DNA of 64,000 nucleotides from Weeksella massiliensis (GTDB lineage Bacteria; Bacteroidota; Bacteroidia; Flavobacteriales; Weeksellaceae): NCBI GenBank assembly GCA_000751595.1, contig CCMH01000006.1, positions 62,001 to 126,000 of the forward strand, read 5' to 3'. Shown piece by piece: positions 17,473 to 28,537 of this stretch (position 1 is its first letter; each line of letters starts with the position of its first letter). The notes under the pieces were generated by a model. It saw only the letters and a program-made list of their open reading frames with translations, ran no database searches and was not told where the DNA came from. The position numbers and the translations under genes were made by a program.

Positions 17473-18942
17473 CTACAATTGATAAGTTGTGCCATCTTTA
17501 TTGTCTTTTAGCTGAATACCAAGCGATAAGAGTTCATCTCGAATCTGATCCGACAAGGCCCAATTTTTATCGACCCTTGCTTGATTACGCATCTCGATCA
17601 ACAATTGCAAAACTCCGTCGAGTTTATGCGTAGCATCCGAAGTAGTTTCTGCTTCACTCAACCCTAAAACTTTAACAACAAAATCATTCAATACTTTTTG
17701 CAGCAAAGCAAGATCTTCGGCGTTCAGAGATACGGTTCCTTCTTTTAGGCTATTGATGACTTTTACTGCTTCGAATAAATGAGCGATGAGAATGGGTGTA
17801 TTAAAATCATCGTCCATTGCTTCATACAACTTCGCTTCAAAAGTTTTTACATCAAAAGTAGAAGTGGCATTAGGTTCTAAGGATTGTACGGTTTTATAAG
17901 CTTCCATCAAACGAGTATACCCTTTTTCACTTGCCAAGATAGCCTCATTAGAGAAGTCTAAAATGCTTCTATAATGTGCTTGCATCATAAAGAAACGAAT
18001 TACCATTGGAGAAAATCCTTTATCAAAAAAAGAATTATTTCCCGACAACAATTCTTCTGGCAAAATGGTATTCCCGGTAGATTTAGACATTTTTTGTCCG
18101 TTCAAGGTTAGCATATTCGCATGCAACCAATATTTTACTGGCTCATGACCATATGCGCCTTTTGCTTGTGCAATCTCACATTCGTGGTGCGGAAACTTTA
18201 GATCCATTCCACCACCATGAATATCAAATTGTTCCCCGAGATATTTGGTACTCATCACTGTACACTCTAAGTGCCAACCTGGGAAACCATCTCCCCAAGG
18301 AGAAGGCCAACGCATGATATGTTCGGGAAGTGCTTTTTTCCAGAGAGCAAAATCTTGTGGATTTCTTTTCTCGTCTTGTCCGTCCAAAGTTCGCGTGTTG
18401 GCAATTAGGTCTTCTATATTTCGATTAGAAAGCTCTCCATACTTCCCTCCTTCTTCATTGTACTTCTTCACATCAAAATAGACAGAACCATTCGATTCGT
18501 ACGCCAAGCCTTTTTCGATAAGCTCTTCGGTAATGGTAATTTGCTCAACGATATGTCCGGTCGCTGTAGGTTCTACATTGGGTGGATAATTATTGAACTT
18601 ACGTAAAACCTCATGAAAATCGACCGTATATTTCTGGACAATTTCCATCGGTTCTACTTTTTCTAATCGTGCTTTTTTAGCAATTTTATCTTCATCAGAA
18701 TCATCTAATAAATGTCCTACATCGGTAATATTACGAACATAGCGCACTTTATACCCTAACAAAAGAAGATAGCGGTAAATCATATCAAACGACATAAAAG
18801 TACGCACATTACCCAAGTGAACATTGCTGTACACGGTAGGCCCACAGACATACATACCTACCAATTCTTTGTTAAGAGGTACGAAGTTTTCTTTTTGTCC
18901 GCCAAGTGAATTGTACACTTTTAATTGATGTTGTTTTACCAT
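17473..18942 (-). CDS. cysS: Cysteinyl-tRNA synthetase
   Basis: Class I aminoacyl-tRNA synthetase charging tRNA-Cys, 489 residues. The HIGH-type motif is [11 protein letters not shown] after the zinc-ligand cysteine in [14 protein letters not shown] is [10 protein letters not shown], and the other zinc ligands are in [10 protein letters not shown] and [10 protein letters not shown]. The C-terminal DALR-like helical domain ends in [18 protein letters not shown]. It follows folE by 27 nt on the same strand and is probably co-transcribed with it. Confidence 0.98.
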   Translation of the reverse strand: MVKQHQLKVYNSLGGQKENFVPLNKELVGMYVCGPTVYSNVHLGNVRTFMSFDMIYRYLLLLGYKVRYVRNITDVGHLLDDSDEDKIAKKARLEKVEPMEIVQKYTVDFHEVLRKFNNYPPNVEPTATGHIVEQITITEELIEKGLAYESNGSVYFDVKKYNEEGGKYGELSNRNIEDLIANTRTLDGQDEKRNPQDFALWKKALPEHIMRWPSPWGDGFPGWHLECTVMSTKYLGEQFDIHGGGMDLKFPHHECEIAQAKGAYGHEPVKYWLHANMLTLNGQKMSKSTGNTILPEELLSGNNSFFDKGFSPMVIRFFMMQAHYRSILDFSNEAILASEKGYTRLMEAYKTVQSLEPNATSTFDVKTFEAKLYEAMDDDFNTPILIAHLFEAVKVINSLKEGTVSLNAEDLALLQKVLNDFVVKVLGLSEAETTSDATHKLDGVLQLLIEMRNQARVDKNWALSDQIRDELLSLGIQLKDNKDGTTYQL

Positions 18943-18969
18943 AATTGTCTAAAAATTATCTGCTACGAT

Positions 18970-19644
18970 TTATACATTAAACGTCGTTTTCAAGCGTAAA
19001 TAGCTCAAAAATTCTTTTCTTAAATTTTCATCTTCTTTGAATTGTCCTCCATATTCTGCCGTCACGGTACTCGATTCGATATCACGAATTCCTCTCGAGT
19101 TCACGCAAAGATGTTTGGCATCAATAATACACGCCACATCATCGGTCCCTAAAGCCTCTTGCAAAGCTTTCACAACTTGCATTGTCAAGCGTTCTTGCAC
19201 TTGCGGTCTTTTGGCAAAATAATCTACAATACGATTCATTTTAGATAACCCGATCACTCTTCCTTTTGAGATATACGCCACATGCGCTCTACCAACAATC
19301 GGCAAGAAATGGTGTTCGCAGGTAGAATAAACCACGATGTCTTTTTCTACCAACATTTGGTTATAATGATATTTATTATCAAAGGTCGACATCCCTGGTT
19401 TATTTTCAGGCAACAAGCCACCGAAAATTTCTTTGACAAACATTTTCGCAACTCTTTTCGGAGTTCCTTTTAGCGAATCGTCTGTCAGGTCAAGACCTAA
19501 AGTTATCATTATTTTTTTAAAATCATCTTCTATCAATTTCACCTTTTCCTCTACCGCTACCTCGAAAGCATCGTCGCGCAAAGGGGTTTCTAAATTAGCC
19601 ATGAAATGATCATCTGCCAATTCGTCCATATGTTTATCACACAT
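18970..19644 (-). CDS. folE: GTP cyclohydrolase I
   Basis: Converts GTP to 7,8-dihydroneopterin triphosphate, the first step to folate and pterins; 224 residues. Zinc-binding Cys/His are in VYSTCEHHFLPI and DAKHLCVNSRG, and the core GTPKRVAKMFVKEIF and KMNRIVDYFAKRPQVQERLT are intact. The ATG at 19644 is preferred because an upstream in-frame TTG lies inside a TAAATTTG -7 box; ATG at 19629 is also possible. It is divergent from hutH and precedes cysS. Confidence 0.96.
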   Translation of the reverse strand: MCDKHMDELADDHFMANLETPLRDDAFEVAVEEKVKLIEDDFKKIMITLGLDLTDDSLKGTPKRVAKMFVKEIFGGLLPENKPGMSTFDNKYHYNQMLVEKDIVVYSTCEHHFLPIVGRAHVAYISKGRVIGLSKMNRIVDYFAKRPQVQERLTMQVVKALQEALGTDDVACIIDAKHLCVNSRGIRDIESSTVTAEYGGQFKEDENLRKEFLSYLRLKTTFNV

Positions 19645-19662
19645 CTTGTAAAAAAATTTCCA

Positions 19663-19670
19663 CAAATTTA
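19663..19670 (-). promoter_or_regulatory. Bacteroidota -7 box for folE-cysS
   Basis: TAAATTTG on the minus strand, 18 nt before the ATG at 19644. It decides against the TTG start at 19665. Confidence 0.55.
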
Positions 19671-19734
19671 TTGAAACTTAAACATATTCCCATCATAACT
19701 CCTACAAATCATCGTATTTTGCCTATTAAATTTT

Positions 19735-19742
19735 TATATTTG
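19735..19742 (+). promoter_or_regulatory. Bacteroidota -7 box for hutH
   Basis: TATATTTG, an exact TAnnTTTG match, 21 nt before the ATG at 19764. It lies inside the open N-terminal extension of the frame and so supports the later start. It is back to back with the folE box. Confidence 0.6.
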
Positions 19743-19763
19743 AGCCCAAAATCATACAAAACG

Positions 19764-21272
19764 ATGAACGGAAAAATTGTAGGCTTAGACTTTCTTACCT
19801 TAGAAGATTTTCTAAACATAACCTCGGACAAAGAAAACTTTTCGCTTAATCAACAAAGCAAAGAAAACATAGAACATTCGCAACAGAATGTTGCCAAAAT
19901 TGTATCATCAGGGCAAACGGTTTACGGAATCAATACAGGTTTTGGTCCTTTATGCGATACCAAAATTTCTGAAGACGAAACACGTCAATTGCAACACAAC
20001 CTCCTTATCAGCCATGCTGTGGGTGTTGGAAATCCGATCAAGAAAGAAATCTCTAAATCGATGTTGCTCGCCAAAGCTCATGCCTTGGCCAAAGGGTTTT
20101 CGGGCGTTAGTTTGCAAGTTGTCGAACGCATCTTGCTCATGGTAGAAAAAGACATTATCCCTGTTGTTCCCGAAAAAGGTTCGGTAGGAGCTTCGGGCGA
20201 TTTGGCTCCGCTTTCTCATCTTTTCTTGCCTTTGATTGGCGAAGGAAAAGTTTGGGACAAGGACAAGATTATTTCTACCAAAGAAGCTTTAGCCAAACAT
20301 CAACTAGAGCCGATTCACCTTTCGGCAAAAGAAGGTTTAGGCCTCATCAATGGAACTCAATTTATCTTGGCTCATGCGATTCATGGTTTAGAGAAGTTTA
20401 GTTATTTACTCAATTTAGCCGATGTAGCAGGAGCTTTGTCGTTAGAAGCTTACGAAGGTTCGCCAAGTCCATTCAAAGAAGAATTGCATAAAATTCGCCC
20501 ATTCAAAGGAACGCAACTTGTAGCCAAACAAATGCGCGATTTATTAGAAGGTTCGGAAATTGCTTTCTCGCATGCAGACTGCGGTCGTGTACAAGATCCG
20601 TATTCTCTACGTTGCATTCCTCAAGTACATGGCGCCTCTAGAAATGCATATTTCCATCTGAAAGAATTGGCCGAAATAGAGCTGAACTCGGTAACCGATA
20701 ACCCGATTGTGATTTCTGATCAAGAAGCTATTTCTGGTGGAAATTTCCACGGACAACCGCTGGCAATGGTCTTGGATTATGCAACAATTGCAGCTTCGGA
20801 GTTAGGAAACATTTCAGACCGAAGACAATATTTATTACTGGAAGGAAAATACGGTTTACCAAAATTATTAACCGAAAGCTCGGGCTTGAATTCTGGCTTC
20901 ATGATTCCGCAATATACCTCAGCTGCACTTTGCACCGAAAACAAAACTCTTTGTTTCCCTGCTTCGGCAGACAGCATCCCGACTTCGTTAGGACAAGAAG
21001 ATCATGTTTCGATGGGAAGTATTTCGGGTAGAAAATTCAACCAAGTTCTTGACAATGTAGAACGCATTTTAGCAATCGAGTTGATGTACGCTTGCCAAGG
21101 ATTAGAATTTAGACGTCCTCGAAAAACAAGTGCAACCCTAGAAAAAGTATTTGAAGCCGTTCGTTCGGTTTGTCCGAAATTAGAAGAAGATCGCTTAATT
21201 GGGGAGGACATCGAAAATATTATTCGTTTGATTCAATCGGATGATTTCAAAAGATTAATCCCAACAACATAA
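19764..21272 (+). CDS. hutH: Histidine ammonia-lyase
   Basis: MIO-containing lyase that removes ammonia from histidine to give urocanate, 502 residues. The MIO triad Ala-Ser-Gly is in GSVGASGDLAPL (residues 143-145), the catalytic Tyr is in TVYGINTGFG (Tyr54), and the ring-selecting pair is Ser83-His84 in NLLISHAVGVG, as in histidine rather than tyrosine or phenylalanine lyases. The ATG at 19764 is chosen because an upstream GTG/ATG-type extension runs through the promoter box. No hutU, hutI or hutG is nearby, so the pathway must be completed elsewhere or the enzyme has another use. Confidence 0.93.
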   Translation: MNGKIVGLDFLTLEDFLNITSDKENFSLNQQSKENIEHSQQNVAKIVSSGQTVYGINTGFGPLCDTKISEDETRQLQHNLLISHAVGVGNPIKKEISKSMLLAKAHALAKGFSGVSLQVVERILLMVEKDIIPVVPEKGSVGASGDLAPLSHLFLPLIGEGKVWDKDKIISTKEALAKHQLEPIHLSAKEGLGLINGTQFILAHAIHGLEKFSYLLNLADVAGALSLEAYEGSPSPFKEELHKIRPFKGTQLVAKQMRDLLEGSEIAFSHADCGRVQDPYSLRCIPQVHGASRNAYFHLKELAEIELNSVTDNPIVISDQEAISGGNFHGQPLAMVLDYATIAASELGNISDRRQYLLLEGKYGLPKLLTESSGLNSGFMIPQYTSAALCTENKTLCFPASADSIPTSLGQEDHVSMGSISGRKFNQVLDNVERILAIELMYACQGLEFRRPRKTSATLEKVFEAVRSVCPKLEEDRLIGEDIENIIRLIQSDDFKRLIPTT

Positions 21273-21292
21273 TTCGGCAAAGTCCATTTTAC

Positions 21293-21322
21293 AATCGGGT
21301 GATCTAATTGCCCGATTTTTTT
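21293..21322 (+). terminator. Terminator after hutH
   Basis: AATCGGG (21293-21299) and CCCGATT (21311-21317) with an 11-nt loop, followed by TTTTT on the plus strand. Confidence 0.85.
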
Positions 21323-21354
21323 CTATCATATCCAAAATAAATTTATACTAAAAC

Positions 21355-21738
21355 ATGTTTCAGTTCAAACCTAAATATTTCGTTTCTGCACTCATCCTTG
21401 CAGTGGCTGTTTATTTTTTAGCCAACAATACGCAAACTGTTTTTCTACAACAATATGTAAAAGACATCGCGCTTATCCTATTCATTTATTGTTTTGTGCG
21501 TGGATTATTTCGGTTCAATGCGCCACAGGTTTTGGGCTTTTCGCTCTTCGCTTGCTTTTTGCTAAAACTTCTTCAGGTAACGAATTTCTTTGGTTGGATC
21601 GGAATCCAAGATCAACATTTCTTGCAAATCCTCATCGGCAACGTATATTCTTGGTGGGATATTTTGAGCTACACGATCGGTTTTTTAGTTTTGATTGCCA
21701 TTGATCCCGAACTGAAAAAAAATCCAGACAACCATTAG
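21355..21738 (+). CDS. DUF2809 family membrane protein
   Basis: 127 residues with four hydrophobic helices (about 8-24, 36-52, 58-76, 98-116) and the conserved C-terminal YSWWDILSYTIGFLVLIAID, which places it in DUF2809, integral inner-membrane proteins of unknown role. ATG start 32 nt past the hutH terminator. Its TAG stop shares the four bases TTAG with the TAA stop of the convergent gene (21735-21738), so there is no room for a terminator between them. Confidence 0.85.
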   Translation: MFQFKPKYFVSALILAVAVYFLANNTQTVFLQQYVKDIALILFIYCFVRGLFRFNAPQVLGFSLFACFLLKLLQVTNFFGWIGIQDQHFLQILIGNVYSWWDILSYTIGFLVLIAIDPELKKNPDNH

Positions 21739-24700
21739 AAGCGCGCTTGCAACTGAACACTTCCGGTATGGATTGTCGATGTGGACTCATTTTTACGACC
21801 ATCGTACGAAATATTCAATTGTAAAAAAGAACTGATTTGTCGCTGAATTTGCAATTGCCATACAAAATTGTTTCCGGCGCGTAAACCTTCCATCATTTGG
21901 TTACCAACCACCGATTCTTGATTACCCACAAATTGATTGTTGATGTAACTCATCGTACCAAAAACACTCATTTTACTGGCAAGCGTCCATTGCAAATCGG
22001 CTTTCAGTTCGCTTTGTTTGAGGCTTTCTTCGCCAGTTTTATTTTTTTTGTTTTGATAAATATACGATAAACTCGTCGTGAAATTTCGCCCATTTTGCAA
22101 CTCCAAACTTGGTGAAATTTTATATTGATCCAAGGAATATCGACGATTCGCAAAACTTTCCGAATCGCTCTCTACCTCACTTTTCTCAGCTTCTGCATTC
22201 GCATAGAAATTGGTTAAAATTCTATATCGAATGCGTAAATTATGCAACATCTGATCGCGGTATTCTGCGCCCGTGTACACATAGGTTTTCGCTGTTTGCT
22301 GATTGTAGGTGTACGTCGCTTGCCACTTGTATTGCATCCCCTGATTGAAAAACAAAATCCCTTTGAAGTTTCGGGTATTTCCTAAAGTATTTGCACTTTT
22401 CTCGAACGGATTAAACAACAATGTATTTCCTTCTTTCAAGGCAGAGTTTGTACTAAAAATCGAAGTTTGCAACATCCAACGATCCAAAAAAGTATTCTCG
22501 TTTCGGAACATGTTTTTCGGACGAATTCTCACCAAAAAGTTGAGCTTATTTTTATTCGTTTTCAGATAATCAATCGTGTTGGTATAGACCCGAACATAGT
22601 TGGCCTGATCGGCAAATTCGGCCACATCAAACTCATCTATTTGCTCTATTCCATCGCCATTATAATCGGTCCATTTATAGATTCCCATTCCATCGGCTAC
22701 CTTCACATACTGAAATTCTCGTTGCGCTTCTACGCCACTTCCCAACTCATAATCGAGATTGAGTTGTACTCCATCATCCAAAAAAGATTTATACCATTTC
22801 AACGCTCCGGTCATAAACTGTTCATCTGCCGCAGAAGTGTTCTGATAATTGACATTTCGGTAATGAAAATTGAAGGCTAATTGATGTTTATTTTTGCGCA
22901 AAATCTCCGACTCCATAATCAGTCCATTACTTCTTTGCATAGAATTCCATTGTTGCCAACGCACCGAATCGTCTTTTCGGGTGTACAACGTCAGGTTCAT
23001 CGCCATGTTTAGCGAATCTTTTCTACCAGCTTTCACCTGAAATTCATTCCATCGGAAACTATTCTCAGACAATCCTTCTTCGGCGGTGGTCCATTCATTT
23101 TTTTCGCCCATGAATCTACTTCCTACCCAATATTTCTTAGAAATCGTGTATTGATAATCGGCATTGTAGCGCAAGAAAGTTGTTTTGTCTTGATTTTTAT
23201 CAGCATTTAGATAACTCAATTCTACAGTTGCTTGGTGTTTTTCGGTCTGATAATTGGCAATTACATCATTTTTCAAACCTTTGTAAAGTTCTTTAAACTC
23301 AAGATAATTCGCCAAATAATGCAAACGAAATTGATTTCGGTAGGATGCATCAACTCCGGCAGAAAACAAAGTTTGCCGAACTTGTTGTTGAGTTTCATCC
23401 AAATTAAAATCCCGCTGAAACTCTACTTCTCGGATTCTTTGCGTCGTCACAAAATTCTCGTTCCAAAACTCAAAAGAAGCTTTCGGAGAGATTTTCCAGT
23501 TTTCGGTAGAAAAGTTTTTATTTCCATACACGCGAGCAGCATAACCTACATTTTCTCCGTCATCCAAACTCGAAAATAAATTTAGATCCTGATTACTCAA
23601 CGCCACATCTACCCCAACGATACTTTCCTCGTCTAACAGATAGGTAGAATTCACCGTGTACATCTGTAGTTTTTTGGGTGCAACCAAACGTTTTATCGGT
23701 TCATAATCTCCTTGCAAAACACCCGCAACAGGCGCCACATACTCGTATACTTTTCCGTTCTGAGAAAGATTTGTGGTCTGATAATTCCCTTGATTAGGCC
23801 CCACATACGAAAAAGAAACTTGATACAATTCTGCATTTGCATTGGTCGAATAACGATAAATAATTTGTCCGTTTTCGTCTACTTTTTCATACAAAACCTT
23901 GTTCGAATCGTAAGTAGAAGGCACAGCCGAAACCGAGATCATCTTCGTTACATCGTTTCCTGCTTCGCTCAGAATACGCTTATCTTCATCAGACAAATCG
24001 CTGCTCAAAGTATTGTTTTTACTATCCGAATTAGAATAAAAATGTCCAGAAATTCCCCATTTCTCCGCCTGATGTTCTACACCTCCATAGACCAACAACT
24101 GAGAATAATTTCGACTGTTGTACAGATATTCTACCGAAATCCTTGTGTTGCTTGTAATCAGCCGTTTATTAGTAAAAGTAAGCTCGCCGGTATTGTAATT
24201 GATCACATAATCTTTGTCTTCTCCACGCTCGAGCAAAATCCCATCAATATATACCCGCTCAGAACCAGAAATCACAATCACGTACAATTCCCCGTAGTTC
24301 CCTCGTAGTTGATACGGTCCTTGATTGCCATCTTGCCCGTTGAAATTCTCGGTATTGAACTCACCTCTTGTCAAACTTCCTGAGGCAAATATTTTGGTAG
24401 AAGAATCCTCATTTTCTAACTTGGTTTCTAACAAAACACCGGTTACTTTTTGATTGAAATTATTGAAATAATCGTTCTGCGGATTGAGATCAATATGTCC
24501 TGCTCTGATTTTAGAATTTTTGGATGCTAATTCAATATAAACTTTGTCAAACTCTTGCAAAGATTGCGTATATCCGTCCGATTCTATCGGCACATTATTA
24601 TCGGCAATCGCTGCGGTAACCTGAATATCCTCGCTCAACTTACCAGATAGTTGCAAGTCTAAAGAAGATTGTACCGAAGCACTTTGCGAATTTCCGAATC

Positions 24701-25145
24701 GAATTCCTCTCACCAAAGAACCTTTACTCTCCAAGCCCTCGAAAATAGGTTTGGTTTGTTGGAGGTTTTTATTCTCGAATTGATGAAACACATCCACCTT
24801 TTTCGATTGATAAATATAGGCTGTATCGCGAGCAAAATTTTCTCGTTTCAGCTGTGGATGAAGATAATATTGAGCCGTTATTTTTTGGGAAGGAAAAGAA
24901 TGAAAATAGATTTTTTCTCGCTGAAAGTCTACGGTATAATGATCGGCAGAAATTGGTTTCCCCAACGAATCTACCAATATAAATCCATCGGATAACACCC
25001 CAAATAAATCGAGCTGAACGCTATCGTTCGCTTCGAAAGTCTGAGTACGAAAGTTCGGATTTTTCCATGTCGGTTGTTGTGCTTGCATCCATGCAAACAG
25101 CCAAAAGAAACAAAAAACAAAGGAAATTCTTTTCGACACTTTCAT
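21735..25145 (-). CDS. Large outer-membrane beta-barrel protein of unknown function
   Basis: 1136 residues with a signal peptide (FVFCFFWLFAWMQAQ). The N-terminal ~330 residues hold a conserved block: LVRGIRFGNSQSASVQSSLD, LSGKLSEDIQVTAAIADNNVP, LQEFDKVYIELAS, then YVIVISGSERVYIDGILLERG. That last part resembles the short beta-rich segments before barrel proteins. From about residue 340 the sequence is a long run of amphipathic strands ending in VQLQARF, with a terminal Phe as in barrel proteins. The layout recalls SprA-like surface proteins of Flavobacteriia but it is much shorter and lacks clear identity. I do not recognise a function. It is monocistronic and follows the icd terminator. Confidence 0.8.
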   Translation of the reverse strand: MKVSKRISFVFCFFWLFAWMQAQQPTWKNPNFRTQTFEANDSVQLDLFGVLSDGFILVDSLGKPISADHYTVDFQREKIYFHSFPSQKITAQYYLHPQLKRENFARDTAYIYQSKKVDVFHQFENKNLQQTKPIFEGLESKGSLVRGIRFGNSQSASVQSSLDLQLSGKLSEDIQVTAAIADNNVPIESDGYTQSLQEFDKVYIELASKNSKIRAGHIDLNPQNDYFNNFNQKVTGVLLETKLENEDSSTKIFASGSLTRGEFNTENFNGQDGNQGPYQLRGNYGELYVIVISGSERVYIDGILLERGEDKDYVINYNTGELTFTNKRLITSNTRISVEYLYNSRNYSQLLVYGGVEHQAEKWGISGHFYSNSDSKNNTLSSDLSDEDKRILSEAGNDVTKMISVSAVPSTYDSNKVLYEKVDENGQIIYRYSTNANAELYQVSFSYVGPNQGNYQTTNLSQNGKVYEYVAPVAGVLQGDYEPIKRLVAPKKLQMYTVNSTYLLDEESIVGVDVALSNQDLNLFSSLDDGENVGYAARVYGNKNFSTENWKISPKASFEFWNENFVTTQRIREVEFQRDFNLDETQQQVRQTLFSAGVDASYRNQFRLHYLANYLEFKELYKGLKNDVIANYQTEKHQATVELSYLNADKNQDKTTFLRYNADYQYTISKKYWVGSRFMGEKNEWTTAEEGLSENSFRWNEFQVKAGRKDSLNMAMNLTLYTRKDDSVRWQQWNSMQRSNGLIMESEILRKNKHQLAFNFHYRNVNYQNTSAADEQFMTGALKWYKSFLDDGVQLNLDYELGSGVEAQREFQYVKVADGMGIYKWTDYNGDGIEQIDEFDVAEFADQANYVRVYTNTIDYLKTNKNKLNFLVRIRPKNMFRNENTFLDRWMLQTSIFSTNSALKEGNTLLFNPFEKSANTLGNTRNFKGILFFNQGMQYKWQATYTYNQQTAKTYVYTGAEYRDQMLHNLRIRYRILTNFYANAEAEKSEVESDSESFANRRYSLDQYKISPSLELQNGRNFTTSLSYIYQNKKNKTGEESLKQSELKADLQWTLASKMSVFGTMSYINNQFVGNQESVVGNQMMEGLRAGNNFVWQLQIQRQISSFLQLNISYDGRKNESTSTIHTGSVQLQARF

Positions 25146-25250
25146 TAATTCAAATACAAATAACGTAAAATTTATACTTTTCGGATAAAGCTAGGATCAA
25201 ATAAAGAAGATTTCTGTTTTGTAACTCATCCTACCGAGAAATTCTAACCA

Positions 25251-25284
25251 AAAAAAAGACCTTTCATTCGGAAAGGTCTTTTCT
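25251..25284 (-). terminator. Terminator after icd
   Basis: AAAGACCTTTC and GAAAGGTCTTT around a 3-4 nt loop with A/T tracts on both sides; it lies just past the icd stop on the minus strand. Confidence 0.9.
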
Positions 25285-25310
25285 ATATTGCTTATGAATC
25301 TACTGTTGAA

Positions 25311-27542
<2,232 letters not shown>

Positions 27543-27610
27543 TTACGACTTGCAACAAGTCATATGAAACATATTTTGCTTATTTTTTTCTTGTATCGAC
27601 AAGAAACATA

Positions 27611-27618
27611 CAAATATA
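27611..27618 (-). promoter_or_regulatory. Bacteroidota -7 box for icd
   Basis: TATATTTG on the minus strand gives a 5' leader of roughly 75-80 nt before icd. Confidence 0.55.
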
Positions 27619-27717
27619 AAGTTTTATAAAAGATTTTATAAGGTTTGGGGCTTCTTTATGATATAAATTAGCGAAAAAGCATGTTTTCCTATCAAGAAAA
27701 TAATTTTTTGATGTTTT

Positions 27718-27757
27718 GGTAGGATAAAATTCTACCTATTAACAAATTCATCCTACT
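27718..27757. repeat. Inverted pair of the GGTAGGAT motif
   Basis: GGTAGGAT (27718-27725) faces ATCCTACT (27750-27757): 7 of 8 positions complementary plus one G-T wobble, loop of 24 nt. It lies between the pcm terminator and the icd promoter. The rest of the 27528-27818 gap holds only that promoter and terminator. Confidence 0.5.
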
Positions 27758-27763
27758 AAAGAA

Positions 27764-27800
27764 AAAAACTTCAGCCCGAAAAACGAACTGAAGTTTATTT
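27764..27800 (-). terminator. Terminator after pcm
   Basis: AACTTCAG (27767-27774) and CTGAAGTT (27788-27795) with a 13-nt loop; a T tract follows on the minus strand. It lies 20 nt past the pcm stop. Confidence 0.85.
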
Positions 27801-27818
27801 TATAGTGAATAAGCTTTC

Positions 27819-28466
27819 TTATTTTTTGGTATTCTCGAGCATCGGAACGAATTGATAATCGCCAAATTCCAACACCTCGAAATTATTATCATCCAACCGA
27901 AGATAAGTGTACATTTTCTGATTTTCTTTCCCGATCGGAATCACCATAATTCCACCCAATTTCAGCTGTTTCAATAATTCTTCTGGTAAATAAGGCGCAC
28001 CAGCAGTGACAATTATTTTATCGAAAGGAGCAAATGCAGGCAACCCTTTGTATCCATCGCCAAAAGCCTGATAACGAGGTTTCTTTTTTATTTTATTGAG
28101 AATAAGTTTAGAAAAATCATACAATTCTTTTTGTCTTTCTACCGAAAAAACTTCCGCACCTAATTCTACCAAAACCGCCGTTTGATATCCACTCCCGGTA
28201 CCAATTTCTAACACTTTTTCACCTTCGTGCACATGCAACAACGAAGTCTGAAAAGCGACCGTATAAGGATGAGAAATAGTCTGTCCGGAAGCAATCGGGA
28301 AGGCTTCGTCGCGGTACGCAAACTCCTCGAAGGCACTATCAATAAAAAGATGTCGAGGGATATTATTCATCGCTTGCAGAACCTTTTCATCTTCAATTCC
28401 TTTACGATACAACAACTCCATCAATTGTTTTCGTTTTCCTTTGTGCTTAAATTCATCTACTGGCAT
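27819..28466 (-). CDS. pcm: Protein-L-isoaspartate O-methyltransferase
   Basis: SAM-dependent repair enzyme that methylates L-isoaspartyl residues in damaged proteins, 215 residues. SAM-binding motif I is KVLEIGTGSGYQTAVLVELG. The N-terminal substrate region has PRHLFIDSAFEEFAYRDEAFPI and the conserved GQTISHPYTVAFQ, and motif III is DKIIVTAGAPYLPEELL. I chose ATG at 28466 (MPVDEFKHKG) over an upstream TTG. A near-consensus CAATTTTG box is just upstream. Divergent from the Gfo/Idh/MocA gene. Confidence 0.95.
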   Translation of the reverse strand: MPVDEFKHKGKRKQLMELLYRKGIEDEKVLQAMNNIPRHLFIDSAFEEFAYRDEAFPIASGQTISHPYTVAFQTSLLHVHEGEKVLEIGTGSGYQTAVLVELGAEVFSVERQKELYDFSKLILNKIKKKPRYQAFGDGYKGLPAFAPFDKIIVTAGAPYLPEELLKQLKLGGIMVIPIGKENQKMYTYLRLDDNNFEVLEFGDYQFVPMLENTKK

Positions 28467-28537
28467 GTTCCTTATTTTTTGCAAAATTGCAATAAAAAGT
28501 ACTAAAAACTCATTAATTTTAGCGCAAATATTTTTTT

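Noticed and set aside
19671-19763. N-terminal extension of hutH
   Set aside because: The extra 31 codons run through an exact TATATTTG promoter box and match no lyase N-terminus.
23712-24308. A 198-residue plus-strand open frame
   Set aside because: It is antisense to the large barrel gene, is rich in Arg/Ile/His runs typical of complement frames, and has no recognisable domain.
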